Of a stretch of 64,000 nucleotides of DNA, positions 19,401 through 27,317 are shown piece after piece. The stretch comes from Conyzicola nivalis_A (GTDB lineage Bacteria > Actinomycetota > Actinomycetes > Actinomycetales > Microbacteriaceae), in contig NZ_JBEPSJ010000001.1 of assembly GCF_040548875.1 (NCBI RefSeq), forward strand, positions 496,001 through 560,000. Direction: 5' to 3'. The translations under genes and the position numbers were made by a program. The notes beneath the pieces are model-generated. The model ran no database searches. It was not told where the DNA came from and was given only the letters and a program-made list of their open reading frames with translations. Position 1 is the first letter of the stretch. The number at the start of each line of letters is the position of its first letter.

Positions 19401-19910
19401 GACTTCGCAGACGCCAAAGACATCGCGGCCATCATCCAAGCCAGGCTTGCAGCGTCGATCGGTGCGCACTCCGCTCGGGAGAGCGGTCGGAGAAAGCCGC
19501 GGCTCATTGTGGGGCTCATCCCGGAGGCAGTCGGGCACATGGATCCGGACATGCGGGCGGCATTGGTCGAGCGACGTCGGCTTCTCGAGGAACGAGCGAG
19601 CGCAATGCTCGACCAGGCGCTGCTCGCGGGGGAGAGGTGGACGCGATCCCTCGGGGCCGCTCCTCAGGGCTTTGCCGAGTCCGCCTGGCGCGGTCACGCG
19701 TGCACGGTCGCGGCGTACCGGGACCGTTATGACGTCGTCGGCCCAAGGACGCTCGGGCAGCCGGCCCAGTCGACAGCGCAGCGCCTAGACGAGCGCCGTG
19801 CGCGCGCTGCGCTCGGCGCAGCTCAGCGGCTGGCTTACGGAAGCCATGTGGATGCCGCGACGCATAGAGCTGCTGCACCGAATCTTCCGCCGATGATCCA
19901 TCGACTCTGA
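16428..19910 (+). CDS. traA: MobF-family conjugative relaxase/helicase TraA
   Basis: A full-length TrwC/TraI-type relaxase (1,160 residues) that would nick at oriT and unwind the transferred strand. The N-terminal relaxase domain has the three-histidine metal motif HLHTH at residues 197-201 (GDPHLHTHVVVSN). A RecD-like helicase follows with Walker A GPAGAGKTT from residue 528, Walker B VIIDEASL, and motif AVTSHRAQG plus YVAMTRGR near the end. GTG 16428 is preferred over ATG 16410 because GGAGG (16415-16419) sits 8 nt before it and relatives begin MTVSMRVMSAGDGYKYLLRT. No coupling protein, integrase or type IV secretion gene is nearby, so this is an orphan or a remnant of an integrated element. 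Its last 316 bp recur at 30632. Confidence 0.95.
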   Translation: MTVSMRVMSAGDGYKYLLRTVAAGDGNRSLSTPLTRYYSASGTPPGRWMGDGLRGIGACGIGAGDEVTESHLQLLIGQGRDPVTGEALGRAYPVYGSVPDAREAVGARRRAVAGYDFTFSIPKSASVLWGIADAPTQARIVRAHHDAVAEAVAFLEREAASTRTGISGRDGAVAQVCVAGLIATAFDHFDSRAGDPHLHTHVVVSNKVQTLLDGKWRSLDGRPMHAIVVALSELHEALFADALTRSLGVTWEARERGRDRHPALAVTSVPDTLVAEFSTRSQHIDIETDRLIADYVATNGHRPSPVTITKLRAQATLTTRPAKHVQSLAELTGRWRRRATGVLAQDASAWARAACSDRSPTLLRAEDVQLDAIDMLGESTMMAVSEKRATWRHWNLAAEASRQLMQHRFASALDREAVVGLVVDAAERASLQITPPELASSPPEFQREDGTSVFRPMHSTVFTSSALLDAESRLLARAANRAAPKTATALLGSVAGQALPSCGQLSQDQLDALASIADSGRTLDVLVGPAGAGKTTAMTVLRRAWESAHGSGAVVGLAPSAAAAQVLAEDLGIATENLAKWWQTHLDQGAAFRAGQLVIIDEASLAGTMALDRITGLAADAGAKVLLVGDFAQLQSVEAGGAFSLLVHDRADAPELIDVHRFTHEWEKAASLALRRGAPESIDLYDVHGRVRGGTSDDMADAAFAAWRADTRARRSSVLISDSNEAVAAMNVRARSELILDGRVDAVREIPLHDGTAASVGDTVITRHNDRRLRVSGTWVRNCDRWTVVGVHPDGSIDVRRSGRRWGSTVPLPAGYVRNCVELGYAVTSHRAQGITTDTAHVVVSSGMTRENLYVAMTRGRDSNTAYVAIDQPDVAHAGPRPGDNSDATAHSILYGVLQHVGAELTAHGTLRAEQAAWGSTAQIAAEYESIAAAAQHDRWVALVGRSGLTSDQVDRVVDSDAFGALTAELRRAEAHHLDVEQVLPRVVAARDFADAKDIAAIIQARLAASIGAHSARESGRRKPRLIVGLIPEAVGHMDPDMRAALVERRRLLEERASAMLDQALLAGERWTRSLGAAPQGFAESAWRGHACTVAAYRDRYDVVGPRTLGQPAQSTAQRLDERRARAALGAAQRLAYGSHVDAATHRAAAPNLPPMIHRL

Positions 19911-20122
19911 CCGTTGATGTAAGTAGTTAGCCGAGAACCGATCGTTGGCGATCAGGACGTTTCGTGCTGTGCGGGACACGTACGGGTTAGACGACAGCAA
20001 TCGACCGAACGGACAGCATGCCAATCTCGACCGACGACCTCCTGCCCGCTGCCGATCAACGCTCGACCGTGTTCGTCGACATCACCATATACTCGTCGCG
20101 AAGCTGGAGGGGAGTTCCGAAT
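19595..20122 (+). repeat. 528-bp duplicated block, copy 1 (traA 3' end and downstream)
   Basis: This block aligns with 30632-31159 at roughly 90% by eye, with compensating single-base indels. It contains the last 316 bp of traA, a ~107-bp spacer and the small reading frame at 20018. To the left, copy 1 continues as complete traA; to the right it continues as the 3' part of a transporter gene. Confidence 0.9.
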
Positions 20123-20530
20123 CCGCCCGCCGCCCTCCGGCTGACGTCCGCGATCTTCTCCGCACCGCCGGCCGTCGCCGGCAACGCCTGGTTCGCGGTG
20201 CACGGCGGTCGCATCGATCTGGTGGAGACGCTGCTGCTGGGAACCTTCGTCGTGCTGATCCTCGTGCAACTGATGATACCGGGCGCGTACTGGCGGCTGC
20301 CCTTCACGCTGGGATTCTGGGTGTTCACGTTCACCGCCACATCCAGCGGAACCTACACGGTGCACTGGCTCGCGCTGTGGGGAGGCCCCGGACACGCGGT
20401 GTGGGCGTGGTTCGCCATCGCGCTGGTCACGATATTAATCGGGAGCATCGCCGTGCGATCCGCTGCCTTACTCACCGCTCATAGCCGAATCGACGCACAA
20501 GGTGTCGCGCCGTCAGCTCAGCTGCTCTGA
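20018..20530 (+). pseudogene. TehA/SLAC1-type transporter, 3' remnant fused to a frameshifted small ORF
   Basis: From about 20123 the frame encodes the last ~135 residues of a tellurite-resistance/dicarboxylate (TehA/SLAC1) family channel: the SAIFSAPPAVAGNAWFAV segment is the family hallmark, followed by three hydrophobic helices. Complete members have about ten helices and 330-390 residues, so the N-terminal two thirds are missing. The first ~35 codons come from a different small ORF whose intact version is at 31054; here one C is missing after GACATCACC, which throws it into the transporter frame. The result is a chimeric frame produced by deletion and is unlikely to be functional. Confidence 0.7.
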
Positions 20531-20552
20531 GCCCAAGCTGCGACTCGATGCG

Positions 20553-21110
20553 TTACTGAAGGGCGTCGACGACTGCTGCGACCCCGGAAATAAGCGAGGC
20601 GCGATGTTGCCCAAGACGCAGTTCTGCTGGTTTACTCATGTATCGGACTGACGGGCTCGTTGTATTCCAGGCTTGCGCCATGGCAAGAGTAAGCATGAGA
20701 GCATCCATGCCGCGGGTGTCGTCGACGCCCATCGCTCGAGCGAGAGCCTCCGCTTTAGACACATGAGAGTTCAGTTCCATGTCTGTGGCGTCGGGCCGCT
20801 CCAGCTGTTTCCACTGCGTGAGTCGGACAAGTTCGGGATGCTCGACCATGTGGTCAAAGAGGGCGCCGATATAGCCCGTGAGGTCATCCGGGGTATAAGG
20901 GACGATGTCGGCCAGCACGCCCAGGCGATCTTCCAGGACGGCGTCAAACAATCCCTCTTTGGAAGCGAAGTAGAGGTAGATCGCCTGCTTGTTTGCGCCT
21001 GACTCTGATGCGATTCGATTCACTCGCGCACCTGCAAATCCTCGATCGGCGAACTCGGCATAGGCAGAATCCAGCAGGCGGGCGCGTGTTGCGGCGGAGT
21101 CGTAGGACAT
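20553..21110 (-). CDS. TetR-family transcriptional repressor
   Basis: A 185-residue TetR-type regulator. The N-terminal HTH occupies residues ~8-55 (RARLLDSAYAEFADRGF, then VNRIASESGANKQAIYLYF, then SKEGLF), followed by an all-helical ligand domain with no assignable ligand. It is divergent from the SDR gene at 21212, and the 101-bp gap contains an imperfect palindrome overlapping a -35 element. The simplest reading is that it represses the SDR-SnoaL-SnoaL operon and possibly itself, with the operon's substrate or an electrophile as inducer; that is inference from layout. Confidence 0.9.
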   Translation of the reverse strand: MSYDSAATRARLLDSAYAEFADRGFAGARVNRIASESGANKQAIYLYFASKEGLFDAVLEDRLGVLADIVPYTPDDLTGYIGALFDHMVEHPELVRLTQWKQLERPDATDMELNSHVSKAEALARAMGVDDTRGMDALMLTLAMAQAWNTTSPSVRYMSKPAELRLGQHRASLISGVAAVVDALQ

Positions 21111-21122
21111 ACCCGAATTCTA

Positions 21123-21138
21123 AACCAAACGTTCGGTT
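21123..21138. promoter_or_regulatory. Probable TetR operator
   Basis: AACCAAACGTTCGGTT is a 16-bp palindrome with 14 of 16 positions symmetric. It overlaps the first two bases of the TTGACA -35 element of the SDR promoter and sits between the divergent TetR and SDR genes, the expected place for the regulator's operator. Confidence 0.6.
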
Positions 21139-21165
21139 GACATGAACGGACACAGGCTGTACATT
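21137..21165 (+). promoter_or_regulatory. Sigma-70-type promoter of the SDR operon
   Basis: TTGACA (21137-21142), a 17-bp spacer and TACATT (21160-21165) make a near-consensus promoter 46 bp before the SDR ATG. A second short inverted repeat, ATCCA-GT-TGGAT at 21175-21186, lies just downstream around the expected transcription start and could be an additional operator. Confidence 0.65.
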
Positions 21166-21211
21166 AAATAAACCATCCAGTTGGATTAGTAACTTTTGCA
21201 GGGAGAGAAAC

Positions 21212-22057
21212 ATGAGAACGTGGCTCATCACGGGGGCGTCATCCGGAATCGGTCGCTCGGTTACGACGAGATTGCTGGAGCAGGGGGACCGCGTAGCTGC
21301 GTTCGTTCGCCGGCCAGAAATCTTCAATGAACTATCCGACACGTACCCCGGGAAGCTGTGGGTGGCGCCGGTCGATGTCACCGACACGCGCGTCCTGCGC
21401 GACGCCGTAAACCGGGCATTCACTGATCTCGGGAAGATCGATGTCGTCTTCTCGAATGCCGGAGCAGGTGCATTCGGAGCCGCCGAAGAGCTCGACGATA
21501 GCGCGATCGAGCAACAGCTCGCGCTCAACCTCGTCGCACCGATCCAGCTCATCCGGGCCGTCCTCCCGCACCTCCGCGCCCAAGGTGGGGGTCGGATCAT
21601 CCAGATGTCCACAATGGGCGGCCAGATCACCAGCGCCGGAGGCAGCATGTATCACGCCTCCAAGTGGGGGATCGAAGGGTTCACCGAGTCGGTGATGGGC
21701 GAGGTCGCCCCCTTCGGCATCGGCATCACCCTGGTCGAGCCCGGAAATGTGCGCACCGCGTTTGGCGCGGCGCTCACCATCGCCGCGCCCATCGAGGCCT
21801 ACGCCGACACTCCCGTCGGTCACGTACGGCAGTACATCGAAGCTGCCGGTGGCAACCTCACCGGCGACGCCCTAGGCGACCCGGCCCGCGTCGCCGAAGC
21901 GATCATCGCTGTGTCGGTGCAGTCACCCGCCCCTGAGCGTCTGGTCCTGGGAAGCGACGCCCATTCGGCAATCCGCGCCGCACTCACCGCCCGGCTCAGC
22001 CAACTTGATGCAGGCAGGGCGGTCTCCGAGAGCACCGACTTCCCCGCAAACACCTGA
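21212..22057 (+). CDS. SDR-family NAD(P)-dependent oxidoreductase
   Basis: A classical short-chain dehydrogenase/reductase of 281 residues. The cofactor glycine motif TGASSGIG is at residues 7-14, an SNAG motif follows strand 4, and the catalytic triad is Ser133, Tyr147 and Lys151 (YHASK). Charged residues after strand 2 (VRRPE) suggest NADP(H) preference. It is first in a three-gene operon after the TetR-controlled promoter; GGGAGAG provides the ribosome site. Substrate is not deducible; proteins of this subfamily are often annotated as aldehyde or ketone reductases responding to xenobiotics. Confidence 0.92.
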   Translation: MRTWLITGASSGIGRSVTTRLLEQGDRVAAFVRRPEIFNELSDTYPGKLWVAPVDVTDTRVLRDAVNRAFTDLGKIDVVFSNAGAGAFGAAEELDDSAIEQQLALNLVAPIQLIRAVLPHLRAQGGGRIIQMSTMGGQITSAGGSMYHASKWGIEGFTESVMGEVAPFGIGITLVEPGNVRTAFGAALTIAAPIEAYADTPVGHVRQYIEAAGGNLTGDALGDPARVAEAIIAVSVQSPAPERLVLGSDAHSAIRAALTARLSQLDAGRAVSESTDFPANT

Positions 22058-22150
22058 GCGGCAGCCGCGCCCTAATCCGACGGGTACTCAGAGCCTGTGG
22101 GCTCAGCCTAACCACACCAAATACGACCAAGCACATCAAGGAGAAACATC

Positions 22151-22555
22151 ATGACAAGCACACCTGCTAAGACCATCGCCCGCGAATTCTGGGAGAGCTG
22201 GGGGCGCGGCGATCTGGACGCGACCTGGCGCCAGTACGTCGCGGACGACATCGTCATCCACCCGTCGTCGGGATACGAATTCACGCGGCAGAGTTGGCTG
22301 GAGGCCGAAAAGGCACTCCATGCCGCGTTCGAGGACATCAAGGTCACCGTCGTCGATCAAATCGAGGACGGCGACATGGTCGCGACCCGATGGGCCGTCA
22401 CTGCCCGGCAGAGCGGAGAGTTCTTCGGCGTGCCCTCCAGCGGACGGACCGCCACCCTTACTGGAACCACCTTCGACCGCGTTCAGGACGGCAAACTCGC
22501 CGAGCACTGGGCCGAAGTGGGCGTTCCGCAGTTCCTCCAGCAGCTCTCCGCCTAA
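22151..22555 (+). CDS. SnoaL-like/NTF2-fold protein (ester cyclase-like)
   Basis: A 134-residue single-domain protein with the NTF2/SnoaL cone fold: an N-terminal helix pair (REFWESWGRGDLDATWRQY), then strands ending in the typical IEDGDMVATRWAVTARQSGEF and GTTFDRVQDGKLAEHW pattern of SnoaL-like polyketide cyclases. Such small proteins bind or isomerise hydrophobic ligands; no defined activity can be assigned. It follows the SDR by 93 bp with an AAGGAGA ribosome site and belongs to the same TetR-regulated unit. Confidence 0.85.
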   Translation: MTSTPAKTIAREFWESWGRGDLDATWRQYVADDIVIHPSSGYEFTRQSWLEAEKALHAAFEDIKVTVVDQIEDGDMVATRWAVTARQSGEFFGVPSSGRTATLTGTTFDRVQDGKLAEHWAEVGVPQFLQQLSA

Positions 22556-22585
22556 ACCCACCCCTCGCTAAGAAAGAAGATCGAC

Positions 22586-23023
22586 ATGCCTCTAGAACAG
22601 ATCGGCAACCTCGTCACTGATTCCGACCACATCGAACTCACGCGCCTCGCCCTCGAGGTCGCCTGGCGCGTCGACATCGGCCAAGCCGAGACGCTCCCGG
22701 AGCTCTTCACTGAAGACGGCTGGATCGCGACCCTGGGCGAACCCAACGTCGGACACGCCGCCATCCGCAGCTGGGGGCAGATGATGGACACGGATAGCCC
22801 CATACCCGGGGTACGCCACGTCCTGACGAACTTCCGGTTCACAACTGAGGCACCTGACCAAGCTGTCGGCACGATGTACATCACCGCCTACTTGGCCGGG
22901 GCCCCGGAGGGACAGGCCACCGTCCCCTTCGCGATGGGCACTGGCACCGACAACTACCGCCGCACCGCCGACGGCTGGAAGGTCACCTCCCGAGCCTTCT
23001 CGCCACATTTTCTCCGCGAATAA
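22586..23023 (+). CDS. NTF2-fold (SnoaL-like) protein, second member
   Basis: A 145-residue NTF2-fold protein of the nuclear-transport-factor-2-like group, with helix ELTRLALEVAWRVDIGQAETL, the strand signature LFTEDGWIATLGEP and a C-terminal DNYRRTADGWKVTSRAF. It is a distinct subfamily from the upstream SnoaL-like gene rather than a tandem copy. It starts 30 bp after that gene and closes the TetR/SDR operon. Probably a small-molecule isomerase or dehydratase-like partner of the SDR; substrate unknown. Confidence 0.8.
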   Translation: MPLEQIGNLVTDSDHIELTRLALEVAWRVDIGQAETLPELFTEDGWIATLGEPNVGHAAIRSWGQMMDTDSPIPGVRHVLTNFRFTTEAPDQAVGTMYITAYLAGAPEGQATVPFAMGTGTDNYRRTADGWKVTSRAFSPHFLRE

Positions 23024-23133
23024 CACGAACTCGTCGGGGAAGTGCGCCCCGCATTGGCCTCGATCCGCCGGTCAGCACGCGACTTGGCGGATCGAGGCGA
23101 CGGACGTAGCACGCCCAGCGTGAGTCTCTGGCG

Positions 23134-23772
23134 CTATTCGCTCCAGGCGGAGTTCCGGATCACGTCGACGAAGTCGATGCGGCGGAAGTCGGCTTGGAAA
23201 TGCTCCAGAACGTCGGCGTTGACGGTGCCGAAGGTTGTGTCCGGGCGGTCGGAGAAGCCGTCGAAGAATGCCTGCAGAATGCGCTTCTTGAAGTCCGGAC
23301 GCGGATGCGCCGCCGTGATGGCGCCGATCTGGCTCTCTGACAGCGAGTCGAGGTTGATCCCAAGCACATCGGCCTCAACCCCGGCCGTTGTCGCCGCGAT
23401 CACCGGGCTCATCCGGTACGGAACTTCGGGCGTGGTGTGCAGGGCAATTGCGGTCCACACCTCATCCGCGTCGCCGCCGGAGATGCCGTGCGAGGTGAGG
23501 AACTCGCGGGCGTGCCCGGCACCATCCAGTTCGAAGCGTTGGGCGACGTTCTTGTACGGGGCGACCAGTCCGAGATCGTGGAACAGCGCAGCGACATATA
23601 GCAGCTCGGGTTCCGGCGTGATATTCAGCGCCTGCGCGCGCAGACTGCCGAAGAGGAACACCCGGCGGGAGTGGTTGAAGATGAGTTCATTGGTCGTATC
23701 GCGCACCAATTCGGTAGCTTCGACGGCAAGGGAGCTGTCGGGAATGGCGATGCCGGCGATGGTCTGTGTCAT
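23134..23772 (-). CDS. HD-domain phosphohydrolase-like protein
   Basis: A 212-residue HD-domain protein. His34 (NHSRR), the His65-Asp66 pair (LFHDLG), a later His (ALHTTPE) and Asp provide the metal-ligand pattern. Small HD proteins of this kind are often called cyanamide-hydratase-like or metal-dependent phosphohydrolases; the activity here is not assignable. It is divergent from the first GlxA-type regulator, with AGGAG 6 nt before the ATG. It is convergent with the SnoaL operon across about 110 bp with no clear terminator. Confidence 0.85.
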   Translation of the reverse strand: MTQTIAGIAIPDSSLAVEATELVRDTTNELIFNHSRRVFLFGSLRAQALNITPEPELLYVAALFHDLGLVAPYKNVAQRFELDGAGHAREFLTSHGISGGDADEVWTAIALHTTPEVPYRMSPVIAATTAGVEADVLGINLDSLSESQIGAITAAHPRPDFKKRILQAFFDGFSDRPDTTFGTVNADVLEHFQADFRRIDFVDVIRNSAWSE

Positions 23773-23921
23773 GTGCGTCTCCTGGTTGGCCGGGCGACGC
23801 GATCATGCGGCGTCACGGGATTGTGTTGTACTTGCCTCAAGCGTGCCGACCCGCGGGCGTCCGCACCCCACCGTACGGGGCTCGAATCCCACTGAATCGG
23901 ACATCTACGAAGGGCCTCTCC

Positions 23922-24902
23922 GTGTCTGCCGCACCGCATAGAGTCGGGATTCTCGTCTTCGACGGAATGAAACTTCTTGACATGGCTGGGCCCGCCGAAG
24001 TGTTCACTGAGGCGAACCTTTCCGGGGCGAATTACCGCATGAGCATTGTGTCCACCGACGGCGGCGATGTCCGATCCTCCATCGGCATGCGTGTGCCAGT
24101 CGATGCTTCCGCCGCCGACGCCGGTCGTTTCGATACCATCCTGGTGGCGGGCGGCGAGGTGTTCCCGGCACACCCCGTCCCAGAATCCCTCGCCGGCGCA
24201 GCGCTCCACCTTGCCGACAGGGCGTCGCGCATCGCGTCAATCTGCACCGGTGCTTTTGTCTTGGCGGCGGCAGGACTGCTGGACGGCAAGCGGGCGACCA
24301 CGCACTGGAAGCACACTCGAGAACTCGCCCTGCGGTATCCCGCAACACAGGTAGAACCCGATGCCATCTTCGTCCGAGATCAGAGCACGTATTCGTCCGC
24401 CGGAGTCACCGCCGGGATCGATCTCGCCCTCGCGCTGCTGGAGGAAGACGAAGGCGACGGACTCACCCGGACCGTCGCCCGCTCGTTGGTCGTTCACATG
24501 CAGCGCGCCGGAGGACAATCTCAGTTTTCCGCGACCCTGCAGGGCCCGGCGCCCCGCACGGCCTTGCTGCGCGGCGTCGTGGACATTGTGAACGCCGACC
24601 CGGCGGCCGAGTACACCGTGACCCGGCTCGCGGCGATCGCGCAGGTGAGCCCACGCCACCTCACCCGCCTCTTCCATGACGAGCTCGGAACCTCGCCGGG
24701 CAGGTACGTCGAGCTGATCCGCTTCGATAAGGCCAAGGCGTTGCTGGATACCGGAATGAGCGTCACGGATGTGGCCCAGTACTCGGGCTTCGGCACATCC
24801 GAGTCCCTCCGGCGTGCCTTCATCACTCACCTGGCGATCCCACCGTCCAAGTATCGAGGCCGGTTCTCCCCGATGTCGGGAACGATAAAACCTGCCGCCT
24901 GA
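23922..24902 (+). CDS. GlxA-type transcriptional regulator (DJ-1/PfpI plus AraC HTH), copy 1
   Basis: A 326-residue regulator with an N-terminal DJ-1/PfpI-like amidase domain (VGILVFDGMKLLDMAGPAEV at residues ~8-27, nucleophile-elbow region SICTGAFVLAAAGLL) and a C-terminal AraC-type double HTH (PAAEYTVTRLAAIAQVSPRH, then SVTDVAQYSGFGTSESLRRAF). GTG 23922 is chosen because GAAGGG lies upstream and the DJ-1 strand begins eight residues in; the upstream extension is not family-like. A close paralogue lies inverted at 29150-30124. It probably controls the downstream oxidative-stress genes or the divergent HD gene; effector unknown. Confidence 0.9.
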   Translation: MSAAPHRVGILVFDGMKLLDMAGPAEVFTEANLSGANYRMSIVSTDGGDVRSSIGMRVPVDASAADAGRFDTILVAGGEVFPAHPVPESLAGAALHLADRASRIASICTGAFVLAAAGLLDGKRATTHWKHTRELALRYPATQVEPDAIFVRDQSTYSSAGVTAGIDLALALLEEDEGDGLTRTVARSLVVHMQRAGGQSQFSATLQGPAPRTALLRGVVDIVNADPAAEYTVTRLAAIAQVSPRHLTRLFHDELGTSPGRYVELIRFDKAKALLDTGMSVTDVAQYSGFGTSESLRRAFITHLAIPPSKYRGRFSPMSGTIKPAA

Positions 24903-25011
24903 GCACTCCTGGTCAGTTGTCCCAAACCGTTGGCTTCATGTCTGCCCTGGCGGGGCGGGTCGTCGCAGCGGTCGCAAAACTGGGGTACCGCTTCAGGAAG
25001 GAAGCCACCAG

Positions 25012-25524
25012 ATGCCCAACGACCAGAACCAGCACATCGTCGACATCCCGATGTCGAGCACCCCACGATTCATCGCCAGCCACACGCTCCTGAGTAGCCT
25101 GCAGTCGGTGCTCGTGGATCTGATCGAACTAAACCTCCAGGGTAAGCAAGCACATTGGAACGTCGTCGGGCCGAACTTCCCCGACGTGCACCGGCAACTC
25201 GACCTGATTGTGTCGACGGCCCGCAATGCCGCGGACGGGGTCGCCGAGCGCATGCGCGCGGTTGGTGGAATTCCCGACGGGCTGAGCTCCACGGTGGCTG
25301 AGACCACCGGACTTCTGGCCTATCCCCGGGGTGAAGTGACCACTCGGCAGACGATCGACCTCATCTCGGAACGCATTTACACCTCCGTGGCAAATGCACG
25401 CGCCGTGCACTCAGCCGTCGACGACGAGGATCGGGTGTCCGCCGACCTGCTCAACGGCACGATCGCCCAGCTTGAGCAGCACGCTTGGTTGCTGTCGTCT
25501 GAAAACCGCTCGCCGAGCTTGTGA
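25012..25524 (+). CDS. dps: Dps-family DNA-protecting ferritin
   Basis: A 170-residue Dps protein: a dodecameric mini-ferritin that oxidises iron with peroxide and shields DNA. The family signature QGKQAHWNVVGPNF (His48) with PDVHRQLD supplies the inter-subunit ferroxidase ligands. The N-terminal tail is short and weakly charged, so DNA binding may be poor. AGGAAGGAAG precedes the ATG. It starts about 110 bp after the first GlxA gene and opens a run of peroxide/oxidative-stress-like genes on the + strand. Confidence 0.93.
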   Translation: MPNDQNQHIVDIPMSSTPRFIASHTLLSSLQSVLVDLIELNLQGKQAHWNVVGPNFPDVHRQLDLIVSTARNAADGVAERMRAVGGIPDGLSSTVAETTGLLAYPRGEVTTRQTIDLISERIYTSVANARAVHSAVDDEDRVSADLLNGTIAQLEQHAWLLSSENRSPSL

Positions 25525-25639
25525 ACCAGCCGGCCTCACTGGCCGCTATCCCGTTGTCCCTCGGGCGGATGCTGATCGCGTCGACAATTCCCGTATTTCT
25601 TGATTCACCCATCAACTATCAGAACCATTGGAGCTCCAC

Positions 25640-26188
25640 ATGACGGTCACCACCGCCACCCTCGCCCCCATCCAGCCCGAGGACGCCACGGGCGTCGCCA
25701 AAGACCTGCTCGCGCAGGTGCAGAAGGGCCTCGGCCGCGTGCCGAACATGACCAAGGTCATGGCGAACAGCCCGGCGCTTCTCAAGAGCTACCTCGTTTT
25801 GTCTGCCGCCGTAGGCTCCGGCACCCTTCCGGCCGCCGTTCGTGACCGCCTCGCGATCGCGACCGCCCAGTTGAATGGATGCGAATACTGCCTCTCCGCA
25901 CATACCTACATCGGCAGCAACGTGTCGAAGGTGACCGCCGACGAACTCGATTCCGCACGACGCAGCGACTCGACCAACCCCCACGTTGCCGCGCTGCTCA
26001 CGCTCTCCAGTGCGATCGCGGAGAATGCCGGCGACGTGGCTGAGGACGCGATCGCGAAGGCCCGCGAAGCCGGGGTGACGGACCAGGAGATCGGGGAACT
26101 GGTGGCAAATCTGGCGTTGAATGTGCTGACGAACTACTTCAACGTCCTGGCCCGGGTCGAAAACGACTGGCCCGTTGTGGCTTTGTAG
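25640..26188 (+). CDS. Carboxymuconolactone decarboxylase/AhpD-like peroxidase
   Basis: A 182-residue protein of the carboxymuconolactone decarboxylase superfamily with the AhpD redox motif CEYC (Cys81, Cys84) followed by His88 in CEYCLSAH, as in alkylhydroperoxidase-like enzymes. Such proteins reduce organic peroxides by thiol-disulfide exchange. ATG 25640 has GGAG 6 nt upstream; the in-frame TTG four codons earlier is not used by relatives. Lies between dps and a haloperoxidase-like hydrolase, consistent with peroxide defence. Confidence 0.9.
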   Translation: MTVTTATLAPIQPEDATGVAKDLLAQVQKGLGRVPNMTKVMANSPALLKSYLVLSAAVGSGTLPAAVRDRLAIATAQLNGCEYCLSAHTYIGSNVSKVTADELDSARRSDSTNPHVAALLTLSSAIAENAGDVAEDAIAKAREAGVTDQEIGELVANLALNVLTNYFNVLARVENDWPVVAL

Positions 26189-26399
26189 GCGGATACCGGT
26201 GCCACGAGCCTCTTCAGCCTCACTCTTCGATGTTGCGTCGCACTACAGCCAGCTACCTCGAATTGAAATCATGTCCGTATTCGAGGGCAGTCTGGCCGGA
26301 GACGCGGGGCGGCTGAGGCCGGGCATCTTCAGACTGAATATACGGCCCGACCCAGAGCGGGCCACAGCAAGAACCACTCTTCTAGCGGATAGGAACACC

Positions 26400-27242
26400 A
26401 TGTCAGTCATCACCGTCGGCACCGAGAACAGCACGTCGATCGACCTGTATTACGAAGACCACGGCAGCGGCCAGCCTGTCGTGCTCATCCACGGCTACCC
26501 TCTCAACGGGGCCTCGTGGGCACCGCAAACCCGTGCACTTCTCGAGGCTGGCTACCGGGTGATCACCTATGACCGCCGCGGTTTCGGCAAGTCCAGCCAG
26601 CCGAGCGAAGGCTACAACTACGACACCTTCGCCGCCGACCTCGACGTCGTCCTCACGACCCTCGACCTCCAGGACGTGCTGCTCGTCGGCTTCTCCATGG
26701 GCACCGGCGAGGTCGGCCGGTACACGGCGACCTACGGTACCGATCGCCTCGCGAAGATCGCGTTCCTGGCGCCGATCGAGCCGTTCCTGCTCAAGACCGA
26801 TGACAACCCCACCGGGCTCCCGCAGGAAGTTTTCGACGGCATCGCTGCGGGCGCGCAAGCTGACCCGTACGCGTTTTACACGTCGTTCTATGAGAACTTC
26901 TACAACCTCGATGAGAACCTCGGCACCCGCGTGAGCCCCGAGGTCGTTCAAGGGAGCTGGAACGTCGCAACCGGCGGTTCGCTGATCGCGGCCTACGCGG
27001 TCGTGCCGTCCTGGCACGAAGACTTCCGCGGCGATATCGAGAAGATCCGCGCGACCGGGATTCGCAGCCTGATCATGCAGGGTGTGCTCGACCGCATCCT
27101 CCCGATCGACGCGACCGGGCGCGCCTTCCACAAGGCGTTCCCCGAGAGCGACTACGTGGAGATCGAAGGCGGACCCCACGGCTTCGGCTGGAGCCACGCC
27201 GCCGAGGTCAACGAAAACCTGCTGCGCTTCCTCGCGAGCTAG
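26400..27242 (+). CDS. Alpha/beta hydrolase, non-haem chloroperoxidase type
   Basis: A 280-residue alpha/beta hydrolase. The oxyanion region is LIHGYPLNGASW, the nucleophile Ser99 sits in GFSMG, and Asp231 (GVLDRILPI) and His260 (GGPHGFGW) complete the triad. The RRGFGKSSQPSEGYNYDTFA segment is characteristic of cofactor-free haloperoxidases, which make peracids from carboxylic acids and hydrogen peroxide; many are physiologically esterases. ATG 26400 follows AGGA; the frame remains open 75 codons upstream but that part is not hydrolase-like. Confidence 0.9.
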   Translation: MSVITVGTENSTSIDLYYEDHGSGQPVVLIHGYPLNGASWAPQTRALLEAGYRVITYDRRGFGKSSQPSEGYNYDTFAADLDVVLTTLDLQDVLLVGFSMGTGEVGRYTATYGTDRLAKIAFLAPIEPFLLKTDDNPTGLPQEVFDGIAAGAQADPYAFYTSFYENFYNLDENLGTRVSPEVVQGSWNVATGGSLIAAYAVVPSWHEDFRGDIEKIRATGIRSLIMQGVLDRILPIDATGRAFHKAFPESDYVEIEGGPHGFGWSHAAEVNENLLRFLAS

Positions 27243-27250
27243 TACTGCAG

Positions 27251-27279
27251 TGTTCCGCCGTCGGAAAGCCGGCGGGACA
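27251..27279. terminator. Stem-loop between hydrolase and DUF302 genes
   Basis: TGTTCCGCCG (27251-27260) pairs with CGGCGGGACA (27270-27279) through ten base pairs including one G-T pair, around a nine-base loop. It begins nine bases after the hydrolase stop. There is no T-run, so it may attenuate or stabilise message rather than terminate fully. Confidence 0.5.
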
Positions 27280-27317
27280 CTGGAGCGCGACACATTGACT
27301 TTGAGGAGAACGCGGCG

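Noticed and set aside
23861..23900. tRNA-like GGCTCGAATCCC sequence between HD and GlxA genes
   Set aside because: The flanking bases do not pair as a T-stem and no other tRNA part is present.
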